64,000 bases of DNA from Turritopsis dohrnii (taxonomy: Eukaryota > Cnidaria > Hydrozoa > Anthoathecata > Oceaniidae). A program made the translations under genes and the position numbers. The DNA is taken from the NCBI GenBank assembly GCA_027922465.2, contig BQMF02000299.1, positions 62,001 to 126,000 of the forward strand, written 5' to 3'. Positions 53,994-64,000 of the stretch are shown here, piece by piece; the first letter of the stretch is position 1, and the number at the start of each line of letters is the position of its first letter. The notes beneath the pieces were generated by a model. That model worked only from the letters and a program-made list of their open reading frames with translations. It made no database searches and had not been told where the DNA came from.

Positions 53994-55698
53994 ATGATTT
54001 ATTGAAAAGAGGTTGTCCTTAAACTAAGCTATGATTTCTGTCTACAGAGAAATTCAAGAGAGAGTTATGATTTTGCAGTTATTTTTCATGGTTTTGCAAC
54101 TCATTTCATTTCGTTCGTCATTTTGTTTGTTTGATGTTGAAGATTTTATGTTATTCGGGTTCCCCAGGGACCTTTTATAGTTTATAGAGTGAAACTTTTG
54201 CCTTGTCTAATGCAAATCAATTGACCTGCAATTAGACATTGTCAATACTTTTACTTTAGAATGCAAGAGTTTACATTAGACAAGACAAAAGTTGGACTGT
54301 ATAAACTACACCGAAGAGTTTGTCCCTTTTGACAAGGTCTTTTTAGGTTATTTTGGCCTTTTTTTCAAATGTTTGTTCTTACTTGTTTTTCATTTTTTAT
54401 TTCATGTTGAAGATTCTATAAGTTAAAAAGTGTTGCTTTTGAAATCCTTCTGAAAGCAAATGACCCGCATAATGAAAAGGGTCATCTGTTTCTTCTGGAA
54501 ATTAAAAAAGCTAACTAATGCTGGTACAGTGGAGTAGTTAAGATCAGGGGCGGATGAAGGGTTCAGCTCATGCAGCTCAAGCTATAGTAAAATTTCGTCA
54601 AGAGAATGGTTACTAAATGAGTTATGGTCGTTCTCCTGTTCTTTTAGTCGATTTTTTACGTTGTTATCATGTGACGCGATGCCGTCACTATTAACAGATC
54701 TGTCCAATACATTTTTCATGGATTAGCGCATTATTTGTTGGCGCCCCATTTGACTCGCATTTGACTTCCGTCTGTTTGAACAGTACAGCTCTTGTGCCTA
54801 AAGTAGATAGAACGATAATAAGTTTTAGCTCAAAGTGTAAGCCTTTAGGTCTTCCGGTCGTCGGTAGAGTAGTCAAATACAGCTCAAAGGTATGGAAGCC
54901 AATTGTCACATATTTTCGCACCTTTTGATATTCCTAGTATATCATTTGATATACCAAGTATATCATTTGATATTATACCATACACGTGCGTGGAACCTCT
55001 TTCTTGATTTTACCACGTCAGACAGAGAATCATTGCCCTCCAAGACGTTTTTATTTCTTCAAACGAGAAGGGACTTTAGAGCTGAGAAATACCTTGCAGA
55101 AGATGAAAGAAAACATTGTGATGGATGCAAAGTAAGTTTATGTTTTCCCCTTTTATTAAAACTTTGTATTTTATAAATCTTCAGTTTTGTTTGTTTAGTT
55201 TTAATTATTAATTTGTTTAATTTAAATGCAGAACAAATAAACAAAGAGGAATGTGAGTTTAGATTCAATATAGTTTGTTCACACATATCTCTACTCTAGA
55301 TATATTTGTAAATTTGTGGAAAAAGAACATAATTTCATGATTTTTTTGTTATTTTTTGCCTTGCTAAACTCTGAACTTTAGAATTTTACTCCAAGTTGTT
55401 GATGTTGTCTTGATTACTTTAAAAACTTGCTATATATTTTAAACATGCTACACTGGTCGTGATAAAAAAACTACAGAGTTTGCTAACTTTGATTTTTAAA
55501 AATTATTACATTATCTTGAGATATTTTGGTGTGATGACTGTTTGTATAGCTATATGTTTTGCTAGCTTTATTTGGAAACAAGAGCCATATGGCGCAAAAG
55601 GGTAGCAGCAAATTTGCTTTTAAAAGTTACTAAGAAGTTCTTTATAGCTTGTTTTTTAGATATTTCACTGGTGGAAAAAAGACATAAATGATCAATAC
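53994..55698. other. Mostly non-coding; exon-like stretch at 54892-55133
   Basis: 54892-55133 is open and ends in a good donor (TGCAAA then GTAAGT), with the protein-like segment LFLDFTTSDRESLPSKTFLF and EKYLAEDERKHCDGCK. Two copies of ATATCATTTGATAT lie near 54940-54975. No family recognised. The rest shows no signal. Confidence 0.3.
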
Positions 55699-56086
55699 AC
55701 GCTTTTTTTTATAAGAACCAGTAAAATCTGACCTGAGGCTGGCTGTTCTTATTTTTGGAGCCCTTTTCAGCCTGAATATTGTTCTTATTTTGTTCTTTGC
55801 TTTAAGAACACAGTTTCAAATTTCAGCCACATTTTGTTTTTCTTGTTTATGGAACAGTAAAATAGAAATATTGGAGGTGAAAAAACTTCAATAAACTTCT
55901 AAACCATTTACCAGTGAGAGAATTCACATCATGAACTGTTCTTATTTTCCAAGAAAATTCAGGCTCAGGCAGTTCTTAATGTTTGGAACAATGATTTGAG
56001 CCTCGGGTTGTTGTTATTTTGTTCTTATTTTTTGGCCAAATCTGAGGCTCGTGTTCTTATAAAATTGTTCTTATAAAAAAAAGCGT
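55699..56086. mobile_element. 388-bp MITE with GTTCTTAT subterminal repeats
   Basis: Perfect 20-base inverted ends, ACGCTTTTTTTTATAAGAAC on the left and its complement on the right. Inside are many GTTCTTATT copies, as direct repeats, and CAGGCTG/GAGGCT motifs. No clear target duplication and no ORF. Confidence 0.8.
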
Positions 56087-56204
56087 CTATGTTAATAATG
56101 ATATACTAAAAAGATTAGTTAGTGTAAGTAGGGTCTAATCATAAAACACCAGAAATTAATTTATTAAAGACATAAGAATTATACATGCGTAAGCCGTACA
56201 ACGT

Positions 56205-56408
56205 ATGTTGTTTACAAGAACTTATGTAGAAAAAAAACAAAAAAAACAAAACACGCCAGGCGATTCATCGACAAAAAAATATGATTTTAATTATAATTTC
56301 ACAAAACCCAACATGAATTCCAACAAAAAACTGCCTTCTCGAACTAGATCTTTGAAAGCCTTAATGCACAAAGACAGTGTAGCTAACAAACGTAACAGGA
56401 AGTTTTGA
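56205..56408 (+). other. Small basic ORF, doubtful
   Basis: 67 codons, Lys/Asn/Arg-rich (NSNKKLPSRTRSLKALMHKD). No start context, splice or family support; may be spurious. Confidence 0.15.
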
Positions 56409-56487
56409 ACTGATAGGCTTTACTACAAGAAAAACAACATATATCAAATTTTAAGTATCAAAGTATTTTCAGTTAGCATAGGTAACT

Positions 56488-58454
56488 ATAAAGGGGGGGG
56501 GGGGGGGGGGCGTACGAGTTGACGGGAAGACGAGAATGGACCTTTTTTTGGACGGGAAGACGGGAAAATTGCAATTTATTTGACGGGAGACGGGAAAACG
56601 AGGGTCTGGCGGGAACGGGAAAAGCCCTTTTTTGCGGCCGGGATGTCGTGAAAAAGCAAGAAAAATGACGGGATTTCGGGAAATTCATGTCTACACTATG
56701 CCTTACGAACATGAAAAAACATTTAGTTAATGTTTTTTCTTTTGCGTCTTGAATATAATCGGTATAACGTATTGGTAAAGTGAACCAGAAATGTTCATTG
56801 ATTTAAAAACTGAAACAGTGGTATAGTCAGTAAAACGCACTTATTAGAAACTTTGGATGGTTTCTGCATGTAATGTAAGCATAGACAAGGAGACTTTTTG
56901 TACAGAGTAAGCGGTTAAAGAAACCATGTATCCAATAAAATAGTTTTATGCATAAAAAGTTTTCTGCATAATAATGAAGAACAACAAGGAGTATTTGTGA
57001 TGAAAAATGTGAAAACGACAACAAATAAAAAAACAACATGTCCATCATAAATTGTCGCGCATTATTTTACAAGTTTGGGTTTTCTGGAAAGGAATACCAA
57101 GAAGCTTTCAACTTCAGAGTTAGCGTTCCTGATAATGCCAAAACAGACCTCAAAACATTCATAAATACTATAAGGTATCCTATTATTCTCTCCAATGCAC
57201 CACATATTTTTACTATCTTCATGAACTGTGTTTGTCCAAATTTATGCTATGGTTTTCCAAAGACGTACGCCTTTGGGTTTTCAAACCCATTTCTAGATAA
57301 GACAAAACCCGAGCGCAAGTAAAATCATGCAATTTCGTTCCAAACCTCGGCTGAATAAAAAACCAAGCATTATGATTTGGATAAGATGTTCGGTGTAGTC
57401 AGATCAAATTGTAATATCACTTTTTCAGGTGTCAAGGGGCATTGATGCTGCTGTTGAAAAAGCTGGCTTAAAGGTACCCATCGATATTCGTATTGCAAGA
57501 AAAGAAATCTGTCGTAATGGTCCCACAATGTTTGCCATAAATACTGATGCTCAACTGCAACTTGAGCTACCGTCAGTTTTGACGGGTGCTGACGTAATAC
57601 AAGGTAATGGAAAATTTAAAATGTTTATGAGTTAGCTAGTATCGCATAGCTGACTCCTTATTTAGAAAATCCTTTTTTTAATTTTAGTGATGGTTCATGA
57701 AATCAAAGTCTCGTTTACAAAAAATGCTCCTATCATACAAGTACTAGTGGATAGTGCTAAAGAACTGGAATCTAAAACTGCGCCGAAAATTGAAGAGCGT
57801 ACTCTTGATGAGGAGCAGATAACAGAGCTAAATCAAGGTAGCTTATGCACTGAAATCTTGGGTTTACATTTAACATGTTATGTATCTACTTCCACAGAAA
57901 TATTTTATTTCCCAAAATAAAATGAAAATATGATGAAAATGCTGATGAGTCGTTATTTGCTGTTGGACAATCGTCACGATTCGGGCGAGCAATCAAGCTC
58001 AATCGACTATTTATTTATTGATTTATTTATTTGCTGCTGTTTTCACTTTATTTATGCCTCGAGATATATTATGAGCATAGCTAAAGCTTTGTAATTTTGG
58101 CAACTTTAGTGACCTTGAAGATCGCTTAGAGCGTGAGACTATGAGTTGCGCAGAGATAATGGTTGTTTCACTTTCTTTCAAAGCTCTGTCAGACAATTAC
58201 ATCGAGCACTCTGGCAGAGAATACACAAACACTGTAATTACTGTTTATTGAGTTATGTAATGCACAGCGAAACGTTTACTGCTTTCGCTTCTACGTTCAG
58301 TAAATTTAAAGTGCGCCACTTGGCATTAGGCTAAATATTTTTGTTGCAGTGGAAAAATCGGATGACGGGAACGGGAATTTTGTAAAAATGGTGACGAGAA
58401 AACGGGAAATTTCATAAAATACGCCGGCATTTTGGGAATTCAAACACTTGTACG

Positions 58455-58489
<35 letters not shown>

Positions 58490-58495
58490 ACTATA
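56488..58495. mobile_element. Possible element bounded by a G18 run and a C35 run
   Basis: Left: CTATAAA, 18 G (56493-56510), then CGTACGAGT. Right, reverse-complemented: CTTATAGT, 35 G (C run 58455-58489), then CGTACAAGT. The shared bases on both sides of the runs make an inverted pair. GACGGGA motifs recur inside both ends as direct repeats. No transposase; two exon-like blocks lie between. Run lengths may be unreliable in assembly. Confidence 0.4.
57429..57843 (+). pseudogene. Two phase-compatible exons of an unknown gene
   Basis: Exon a 57429-57602, acceptor TTTTTCAG, donor GTAATGG; it reads SRGIDAAVEKAGLKVPIDIR and NGPTMFAINTDAQLQLELPS. Exon b starts after AATTTTAG at about 57686 and ends at 57839 before GTAGCTTA; it reads VMVHEIKVSFTKNAPIIQVL and ERTLDEEQITELNQ. 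Exon a ends in phase 1 and exon b continues it without a stop. Both look like real coding DNA. No family recognised; further exons were not identified, so completeness is unknown. Confidence 0.5.
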
Positions 58496-58530
58496 AGTCC
58501 CACTTTTATGTACACCTATTTGATTAATAT

Positions 58531-59372
58531 CAGGGACATATCCAGCCTAAATTTGGGCATAGCGTTTTTGTTTAGTGACTTAAACCTATCAGCTGGGGGG
58601 TCTGGGGGGGGGGGGGGGGGGGGGGGGGGGGGGCGCTGTAAGCCCGCCCCAGTGGGAATTTGAAAATATGAGCTCTGAATGGCACTGAAGAATGGGTACA
58701 AAGACACTTGGTAGCGAGGCAAAATCTCTTGGTTACAGAGAAATTCTAATAAAATTATCACAAAATAATTTATGAAAGCAGAAAAAAGTTCAACTTGATA
58801 AACTTTCTTCGTGAGGAATCCTTCGTGAGTGAATCGCTCCTTCTTGAAGTAGCCTCGTTTCAATTTTTAAAGCAAATTAGCGGACCACAAATCTGTTGTC
58901 AGTGAGTCCATACATGCGAAAATCAGGACCGAAAATAGGTTCTACTTAAAGTTAACGCTCTAAAGCCAGCTTTGGAATAAACAATGTTATATGTTACTCA
59001 TTATTTTGATCAGGCGAGAATGATATTGAATCTTTGGACGCAGACGTCAGTCATATCATGTTTTCACAAGTTCATTAATTTTTAAGCGAGAACAAATCTA
59101 ATTATTATAATTTTATCCACTATGACCGTAATGTCGATTTTGGTTTCTGACGTTCTGCATTTTTTGATGCATCTCTACCCATACGAAAGCAAGTTGATAG
59201 CACTCCGAGCGAGGTGATGGTCTTGCACGTTCTGGTGATTTTGTGATCTTCTAATACTGTTTCAGTTTAAAAAAGAAGTATTTCTAAAGTAACAAATAAA
59301 AGTTTTTGGGCACATTATTTTGGGCGCCCATAGCGTTCAAACGCTATCAAATTGTCCCTGGATAGGTCCCTG
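58531..59372. mobile_element. hAT-like non-autonomous element
   Basis: Imperfect inverted ends: left CAGGGACATATCCAG, right (complement) CAGGGACCTATCCAG, both followed by AATTTG within about 10 bases. CAGGG ends are typical of hAT elements, but the expected 8-bp target duplication is not exact (ATTAATAT versus AATATTCA). It contains a long G run (about 58604-58633) and no ORF of its own. Confidence 0.6.
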
Positions 59373-59929
59373 AATATTCATTCCTCCATGAGTTGAGTTA
59401 GAAAATATCAAAGAAAACCTATTTTTAAATGTTTGATTTGTAAAACATTAAAAAACTTGCAGACTGTTCCTTTGCTAGAATTTACATGGCGTTATTAGTA
59501 CAGTTTCACAGACTCTAAATCGTAGACTAATTGCCATTTCGGCCGGAGTAGTAGTAGTAGTAGTAGTAGTAGTCCAAGGGTGTTTTAATACGGTATTAGC
59601 TTTCGCTGCTACCGTAATAATTTGTCAGTGAGTTTGTTAGGGTGTTCCGTACCATGATGATTTTCGTACCATATTGACTCCTAATTTAGTGTACGAAGCA
59701 GTTTCCCACAATGGTATGTGCGTAGTCAAGATGGTACATTGTGGATGCGTTGACAGTTGAAGAAGCATGTTTAAGTAAGTGATCAGTTATTTACCATGGG
59801 TAAATAATCAATTTGATTGCCTGGAATGTTAAGGAATTTTTGCCAAAACATTTGTATTGAGGACAGGGAGGAATTGTAACCCTCCAAAGCTAGCTACTGA
59901 AACGTGTGTTGTGTTGTGTTCACAGACAC
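59373..59929. other. No gene; AGT microsatellite
   Basis: (AGT)n at about 59547-59573, about nine units. Otherwise nothing recognised. Confidence 0.6.
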
Positions 59930-60640
59930 AACAGGTGAGAATTTAAAAACTTGAAAGATTTCCTCACAGGCTACAGGGAGGTTTGAATTTAAATAATTGT
60001 AGACAAATATGTTATTGTGAACCATAACAAGGGAGGGATATTATGATCATGAACGATGGAAATTGAGGGAGATTCAAAATTTGAAAGGTGATTATATGAT
60101 GGAATAGCCTTCTTTTTCTTCCTTCTCTGGTTATTGTTATAAGTTTTTGGTGAGACCCAAAACTTGACAACCATATCTCAAGTGAGAATCAAGAATTGTA
60201 AAATACATTGACCTCAAAACTGACTGACAAACAAAAGTGGCCCATTGGCTGCTTTGTGTAGTTTGATGCAGAAACTCGAAATTTGTTTATTCCATTTGAT
60301 TCTGATCAAGGAATGTTCGAAGGTATTTGATGGAATGACTAGCGTACAGCTATCTGCCATGAAGTTTTTAGTCTAAAGACTTGTTGGCTGGGGATCTAAA
60401 AAGAATGAATTCAGTTTTGTTTTTGGTTAAGAACAATCTTATTGACATTAAAAGCCAATATGAGAGTTTACGTAGGTTTAGGTTCAGTTGTTTAGTGAGT
60501 GAATTCAAAGAGTTACTAATGTTGATTACGTTTGTGTCATCAGCAAAGGACTGAATTCAGTTGTTGTTTATGTTATTGATTATAAACAATGCTATTAAAA
60601 GGAAAGGCATATTATCCATTTTTGCCTTAAACCCTCAGTG
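59930..60640 (-). mobile_element. Minus-strand LINE reverse transcriptase fragment
   Basis: Read on the minus strand from about 60570: SFADDTNVINISNSLNSLTK, KTEFILFRSPANKSLD and ASHSIKYLRTFLDQN. This is the catalytic FADD motif C and the following block of CR1-type reverse transcriptases. Stops and frame changes occur every 50-100 bases after that, to about 59930. Both ends truncated. Confidence 0.7.
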
Positions 60641-61268
60641 GCATATAGAAAGGCACTACAACGTACTTGATAAAACATGAACTGACCAGAACCCAGCAGA
60701 GACCCATCAATACAGACCCTGCAAACAGGACGCAGGACCCTAAAAATCAAAGTTGGGAACCAGGACCCAGGATCCTAACATCAAAGGTGAGACCCAGGAC
60801 TCAATTCAAAAGTCAGATCCGGGATCTGGGTGCCGAAAGTGTGCACAAACATTCTCTAAACAAACAACTATCTTGTAAAGATAACACACAGCCTTTTATT
60901 TTTAAATGAGAAAATGATTTGACACTTCGTTAAAAGAAATTGGATTAACATTTTACATTATCACACGTTGTTATATTTGATATTTAATATAAGATGACTT
61001 CACTTTATACGGATTTATTATTATCTTCTGACAAAACGTGCTGTAGATCTCAGGTAGCCATCTTAGCTTGTTTATACTAAAACCAGACTAGCTGATCTTT
61101 CATATATGTTTACACAAAGATGGTACGCCTAGCGGCGTAGATATAACTACCCTTCTTTTCTCAAAATAAAGTAAATAAAACAACTAATGTCAATAAAGAT
61201 GTCCATGAAACCCTCACAAAACACTAGTTATGTGTCTTAATCGAAATTTCGGGGGTTTATGAGTTCTT
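60641..61268. other. Probable gypsy LTR/UTR and a CAGGACCC-rich patch
   Basis: 60680-60840 has repeated GGACCC/GAGACCC-like motifs of unknown origin. 60900-61268 should contain the 3' end and LTR of the gypsy element, but the other LTR is outside the window, so no boundary can be set. Confidence 0.35.
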
Positions 61269-61994
61269 CTAAGTAAGATCAAAGTCTGTCAGGTGTTTGA
61301 GAGTGTTCCTGACCCTTTTCGGTCTATCGTCACTTTTCTCACTTTCCTGTTCTTCTACATTATACGGAATGGTGTCATCAGAACTTTCCTCATCTTCTTC
61401 ATTATACGGCCTGGTGTCATCGGAACTTTCTTCATCGTCGGTATCTCTGCTTTCGATTTCTGAATCGGTGTGTGAGTCATTTAAATCGCTATCCGGCATG
61501 ATGTCGAACATGGTGATGTTGGTTGATTCTACGGTTCTTGGAGTTGTTGTTGTAGGTGTTTGAGAGATATGGCGGCTTACTGGCTGGAAAAACTTTTTGA
61601 CGTGTATGTTGTTGCGAACGACTATTTTTCCGCCTTGAGTGAGCTGCACGCTACGAGGATATACTTTCGAGATCTTGTACGGTTTTATCTCGTAGTACGG
61701 TTCCATTTTGAAACGGCGACGGAAGTTCTTTATAATTACGGTGTCTCCTACTTGAAATGGTTCTCTCGCTTTTACGTGGTGTTTGGTGTGGTATTGCGCT
61801 TTCATGTTTTGTTGGTAGGTGTTGAGCAACTTTTTGTGGTTGGCGTTGTCGTAGCAAGGAATATCATTTTTGGTTTGTGTTGAAACATCAGGTCGGCCGG
61901 TGCTTTTCCGGTTGCTGTGTGTGGTGTTGTACGATAACTGAGTAGAAACTTGTCGAGTTCTAGTCTCCAGTCTTTTCTTTCTACATAAGCGCAC
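61269..61994 (-). pseudogene. Gypsy integrase C-terminal region
   Basis: Open frame one base shifted from the integrase core; the switch is at about 61860-61880. Continues with NAKHHV-like linker and EPFQVGDTVIIKNFRRRF, an SH3-like C-terminal domain, then YKISKVYPRSVQLTQGGKI. The tail has two acidic repeats DDEESSDDT and DEESSDDT followed by RPKRVRNTLKHLTDF near the end. The ORF's own N-terminus before the switch is out-of-frame sequence. Confidence 0.75.
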
Positions 61995-63580
61995 TGGAGG
62001 ACCTTACCGAGTGTGCGGTTGAACCTCTCGACTTCACCATTAGCTTGCGGCCAATACGGGCTAACAGTGCGATGGGCGATATTGTGCGAGGTGAGAAACT
62101 CTTCGACTTCGACTGACACAAACTGTGGCCCATTGTCCGTGATGATTGTCGTAGGAAATCCAAACAGAGAAAACGACTTGGTGAGCTTGCGAATGATTTG
62201 CTGAGAGCCGACGCCTTTTTTCATGACAAAAGTAACTGGGTAGCGCGTGTTATAGTCTATTAGTACGAGAATGTGTTCTCCGGATGGCAGGGGTCCCTTC
62301 AAATCAGCCCCGACAGTGTTCCATGGTTCGGCTGGCGTTACGGTTGCTTGTAGTGGCTCTGGTTTAGCCAACGGTGTGGTTAATTGGCAGGTTGGACACC
62401 TTGCGATTAATCTTTCGACGCCGGAGGCGATTCCTGGCCACCAAACTTTCTCTCGGAGTAAGGCTTTTGTTCGTGTCATTCCTTGGTGTTGTTGGTGTGC
62501 GATGTCAAGTAAATCTTTTCGTAATCTCTGTGGTATGACAATGACATTGCCTTTCAGTAAGATACCTTGTGAACCAATCGAGAGCTCGCTCTTGATATTT
62601 GAGTATGGGGTTTGACGTTTCATGTCCCATTTGCCGGTTGAGATGCTTGTGATGATGGAGGACAAGACTGAATCTTTTGCTGTTTCTGCGGCGATTTTCA
62701 TCAGGTCTACATTGACGGGCACGGCATGAGACGTTACCATTGCGATGTAGTTTTCAGTGTCTGATGTGTCTACAAAATTGTCAGTTGGAGAACGTGATAA
62801 GATGTCTGCGGCATTTTTGCAACCTGGTGCGTACTTGATGTCATACTCATAAGCCTGGAGTTTTAGGAGCCAGCGCTGAATTCTTGGAGGAGGTTGTGAA
62901 TTCTAGGACAACATTGAGGTTAGCGGCTTGTGGTCGGTTATGATTGTGATGTGCGAATGGAAGATAAAATAGTGAAAATGTTCTAAAGCCCAAAGAACGG
63001 CAAGGGCTTCGCGTTCGGTCTGACTATATCGACTTTCGGCATCTTTCAGTGATCTGGACCCATAGCTAACTGTTTTGTACACTCCATCTGCTTGTTCTTG
63101 TGTCAGAATACCTCCAAGACCCACTGGACTCGCGTCGACGATGATGGTGGTTTTGGCATTTGGATTATAGTATGCCATTACTTCCGGACTCTGTAGTGCT
63201 TCTTTTAGCTGGTCAAACGCTGTTTGTTGTTCCAAATTCCAGATGAACGGTTCTTTCTTTCTAGTCAAACGACGCAGAGGCTCTGAGATTGTTGCGTAGT
63301 TCTTGATGAATCTGCTGCAGTATGTGACTAGTCCCAAGAACGAACGAATTTCGGATGCGTTGCGTGGCTGGTCTATGTGCTGCACTGCTTCGGTTTTCAT
63401 GGACTCTGGTGCGATTCCCATCGGTGTTAATTGATGTCCGGCAAATATTAGGCTACTGACTCCAAATGTGCATTTGTTACGATTGAGCTTAAGACCATGA
63501 TCTTGCAGGCGCCGTAATACGGTTTTGAGGTTTTGATTGTGAACCCCAAACGAGGATGTCATCTGAAATATTTTTGGCAT
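61802..63580 (-). pseudogene. Gypsy RT end, RNase H and integrase in one frame with one stop
   Basis: The same frame runs from 63580 to 61802 with a single TAG at 62905-62903. RT end: LKTVLRRLQDHGLKLNRNKC and TFGVSSLIFAGHQLTPMGI. Connection: RNASEIRSFLGLVTYCSRFI. RNase H: TIIVDASPVGLGGIL, YSQTEREALAVLWALEHF and ITDHKPL. After the stop: AYEYDIKYAPGCKNAADILS. Integrase: the H-H-C-C zinc domain (AHQQHQGM ... CPTC), and the catalytic triad VGADLKGPL, ITDNGPQF and NGEVERFN. Integrase appears intact up to the frameshift near 61870. Confidence 0.88.
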
Positions 63581-63978
63581 CGCATTTGATCGCTTGATCG
63601 ACGTGGAACAATGACAAAAGGGTTTAACCAGGTGGTGGGACCATCATAACGTTCAATAATGTCCAATTTTTTTAGACGGAGTAATTCTTCAGAAACTTTT
63701 TGTCGAGTGTGCCATGGTAACCTTCGTATAGGCTGCTGCTTGGGTGGTACAGTTTCATCAATGTGTAATTTATTTTCAGTGTCCTTGTGGAGCCCGTGTC
63801 CTTCAAAAACGTCTTTCTTTTCTTCCAGTATCGCTTGTAGGCTTGAGGTGGACTGAATCGTGTTGATGACGGATGGTGAAACTGGTGGCCCGACACGAAG
63901 TAGCTCTAATGTTTCTGCAGTGGCTTTGCTGAGTATTGTCTTTCCCTTTCCTTTGACGACGAAGATTGTGGTGTTCAC
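63559..63978 (-). pseudogene. Gypsy protease/RT leader with RT core deleted
   Basis: Reads to IRRLPWHTRQKVSEELLRLK, then IERYDGPTTWLNPFVIVP, the RT domain 1 lead-in. The usual domain 2-5 core is missing: within 15 codons it joins sequence equivalent to KNISDDILV just after the catalytic site. Roughly 100 residues are lost compared with normal gypsy RT, and the frame changes at the join. Confidence 0.78.
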
Positions 63979-64000
63979 AAATTTGTCTTTGGCCTGGACG

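Larger units (their letters stand above)
61269..64000 (-). mobile_element. Defective Ty3/gypsy retrotransposon, pol region, runs off the right edge
   Basis: Minus-strand order protease/RT leader, RT (core deleted), RNase H, integrase, C-terminal tail fits Ty3/gypsy. Gag, protease and the 5' LTR would be beyond position 64000. Lesions are described in the coding entries. GC content is higher than in the neighbouring sequence, suggesting a younger insertion. Confidence 0.88.

Noticed and set aside
56473..56712. Pro-rich ORF over the G run
   Set aside because: Created by the homopolymer; no biological support.
58448..58863. Pro/Gly-run ORFs
   Set aside because: Translation of C and G homopolymers, not proteins.
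60667..60909. 80-codon ORF with PGPRI/RTQ repeats
   Set aside because: Translation of a GGACCC-type repetitive patch; no support as a gene.
1..64000. CRISPR arrays or operon structure
   Set aside because: No regularly spaced direct repeats with unique spacers; introns and TE content indicate a eukaryotic genome.

Overview
The window looks like AT-rich nuclear DNA of an aquatic invertebrate. A cnidarian, possibly hydrozoan, is my best inference. The grounds are GT-AG introns with very small exons, and a mix of LINEs, Helitrons, Kolobok, piggyBac, Ty3/gypsy, SAP-SWIM and HECT/SAMD3-like repeat genes that I associate with cnidarian genomes. I see no bacterial-style operon, rRNA, convincing tRNA or CRISPR array. 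Nearly everything recognisable is a transposable element (TE) or a decaying gene. Family names are from reading the sequence; no database was searched.

Layout. 1-10.4 kb: a minus-strand macrodomain (MACROD-like ADP-ribose hydrolase) gene in eight small exons, with three apparent lesions. Its large intron holds a Helitron 3' end and an almost full-length two-ORF LINE (about 1990-6374). 11-15 kb: a palindrome and a decayed minus-strand LINE. 15.2-16.1 kb: part of a UBZ-HECT ubiquitin-ligase-like gene. 16667-19862: a complete-looking Kolobok-type transposon with one 661-codon transposase, matching termini and a TTAA duplication. 20.4-23.5 kb: a broken Helitron joined to a LINE fragment. 23.5-39 kb: decayed coding remnants (a minus-strand cluster, a SAMD3-like gene, a LINE fragment) cut by two TTAA-flanked inverted-repeat elements.

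39.6-54.0 kb is the most informative part, a nested stack. A CR1-like LINE (39640-40883 and 51044 to about 51905) was split by a TA-flanked inverted-repeat element (40886-51041) carrying SAP and SWIM domain remnants. That element was in turn split, inside its left terminal repeat, by two Helitrons in direct head-to-tail contact (40911-41756 and 41757-49591). The second Helitron encodes a 1526-codon Rep/helicase with a single nonsense codon. Downstream it carries a previously unannotated five-exon gene of 109 codons with four phase-1 introns (48562-49262). The distal LINE end runs in frame into a piggyBac transposase that keeps its 3' terminus but has lost its 5' terminus.

54-61 kb holds small inverted-repeat elements, long G/C runs, two exon-like blocks and a LINE fragment. 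61269-64000 is the minus-strand pol region of a defective Ty3/gypsy element that runs off the right edge.

Functionally, Kolobok and piggyBac transposases, and at least two non-coding elements, all use TTAA targets. The Helitron pair and its accessory gene are the best candidates for something undescribed.
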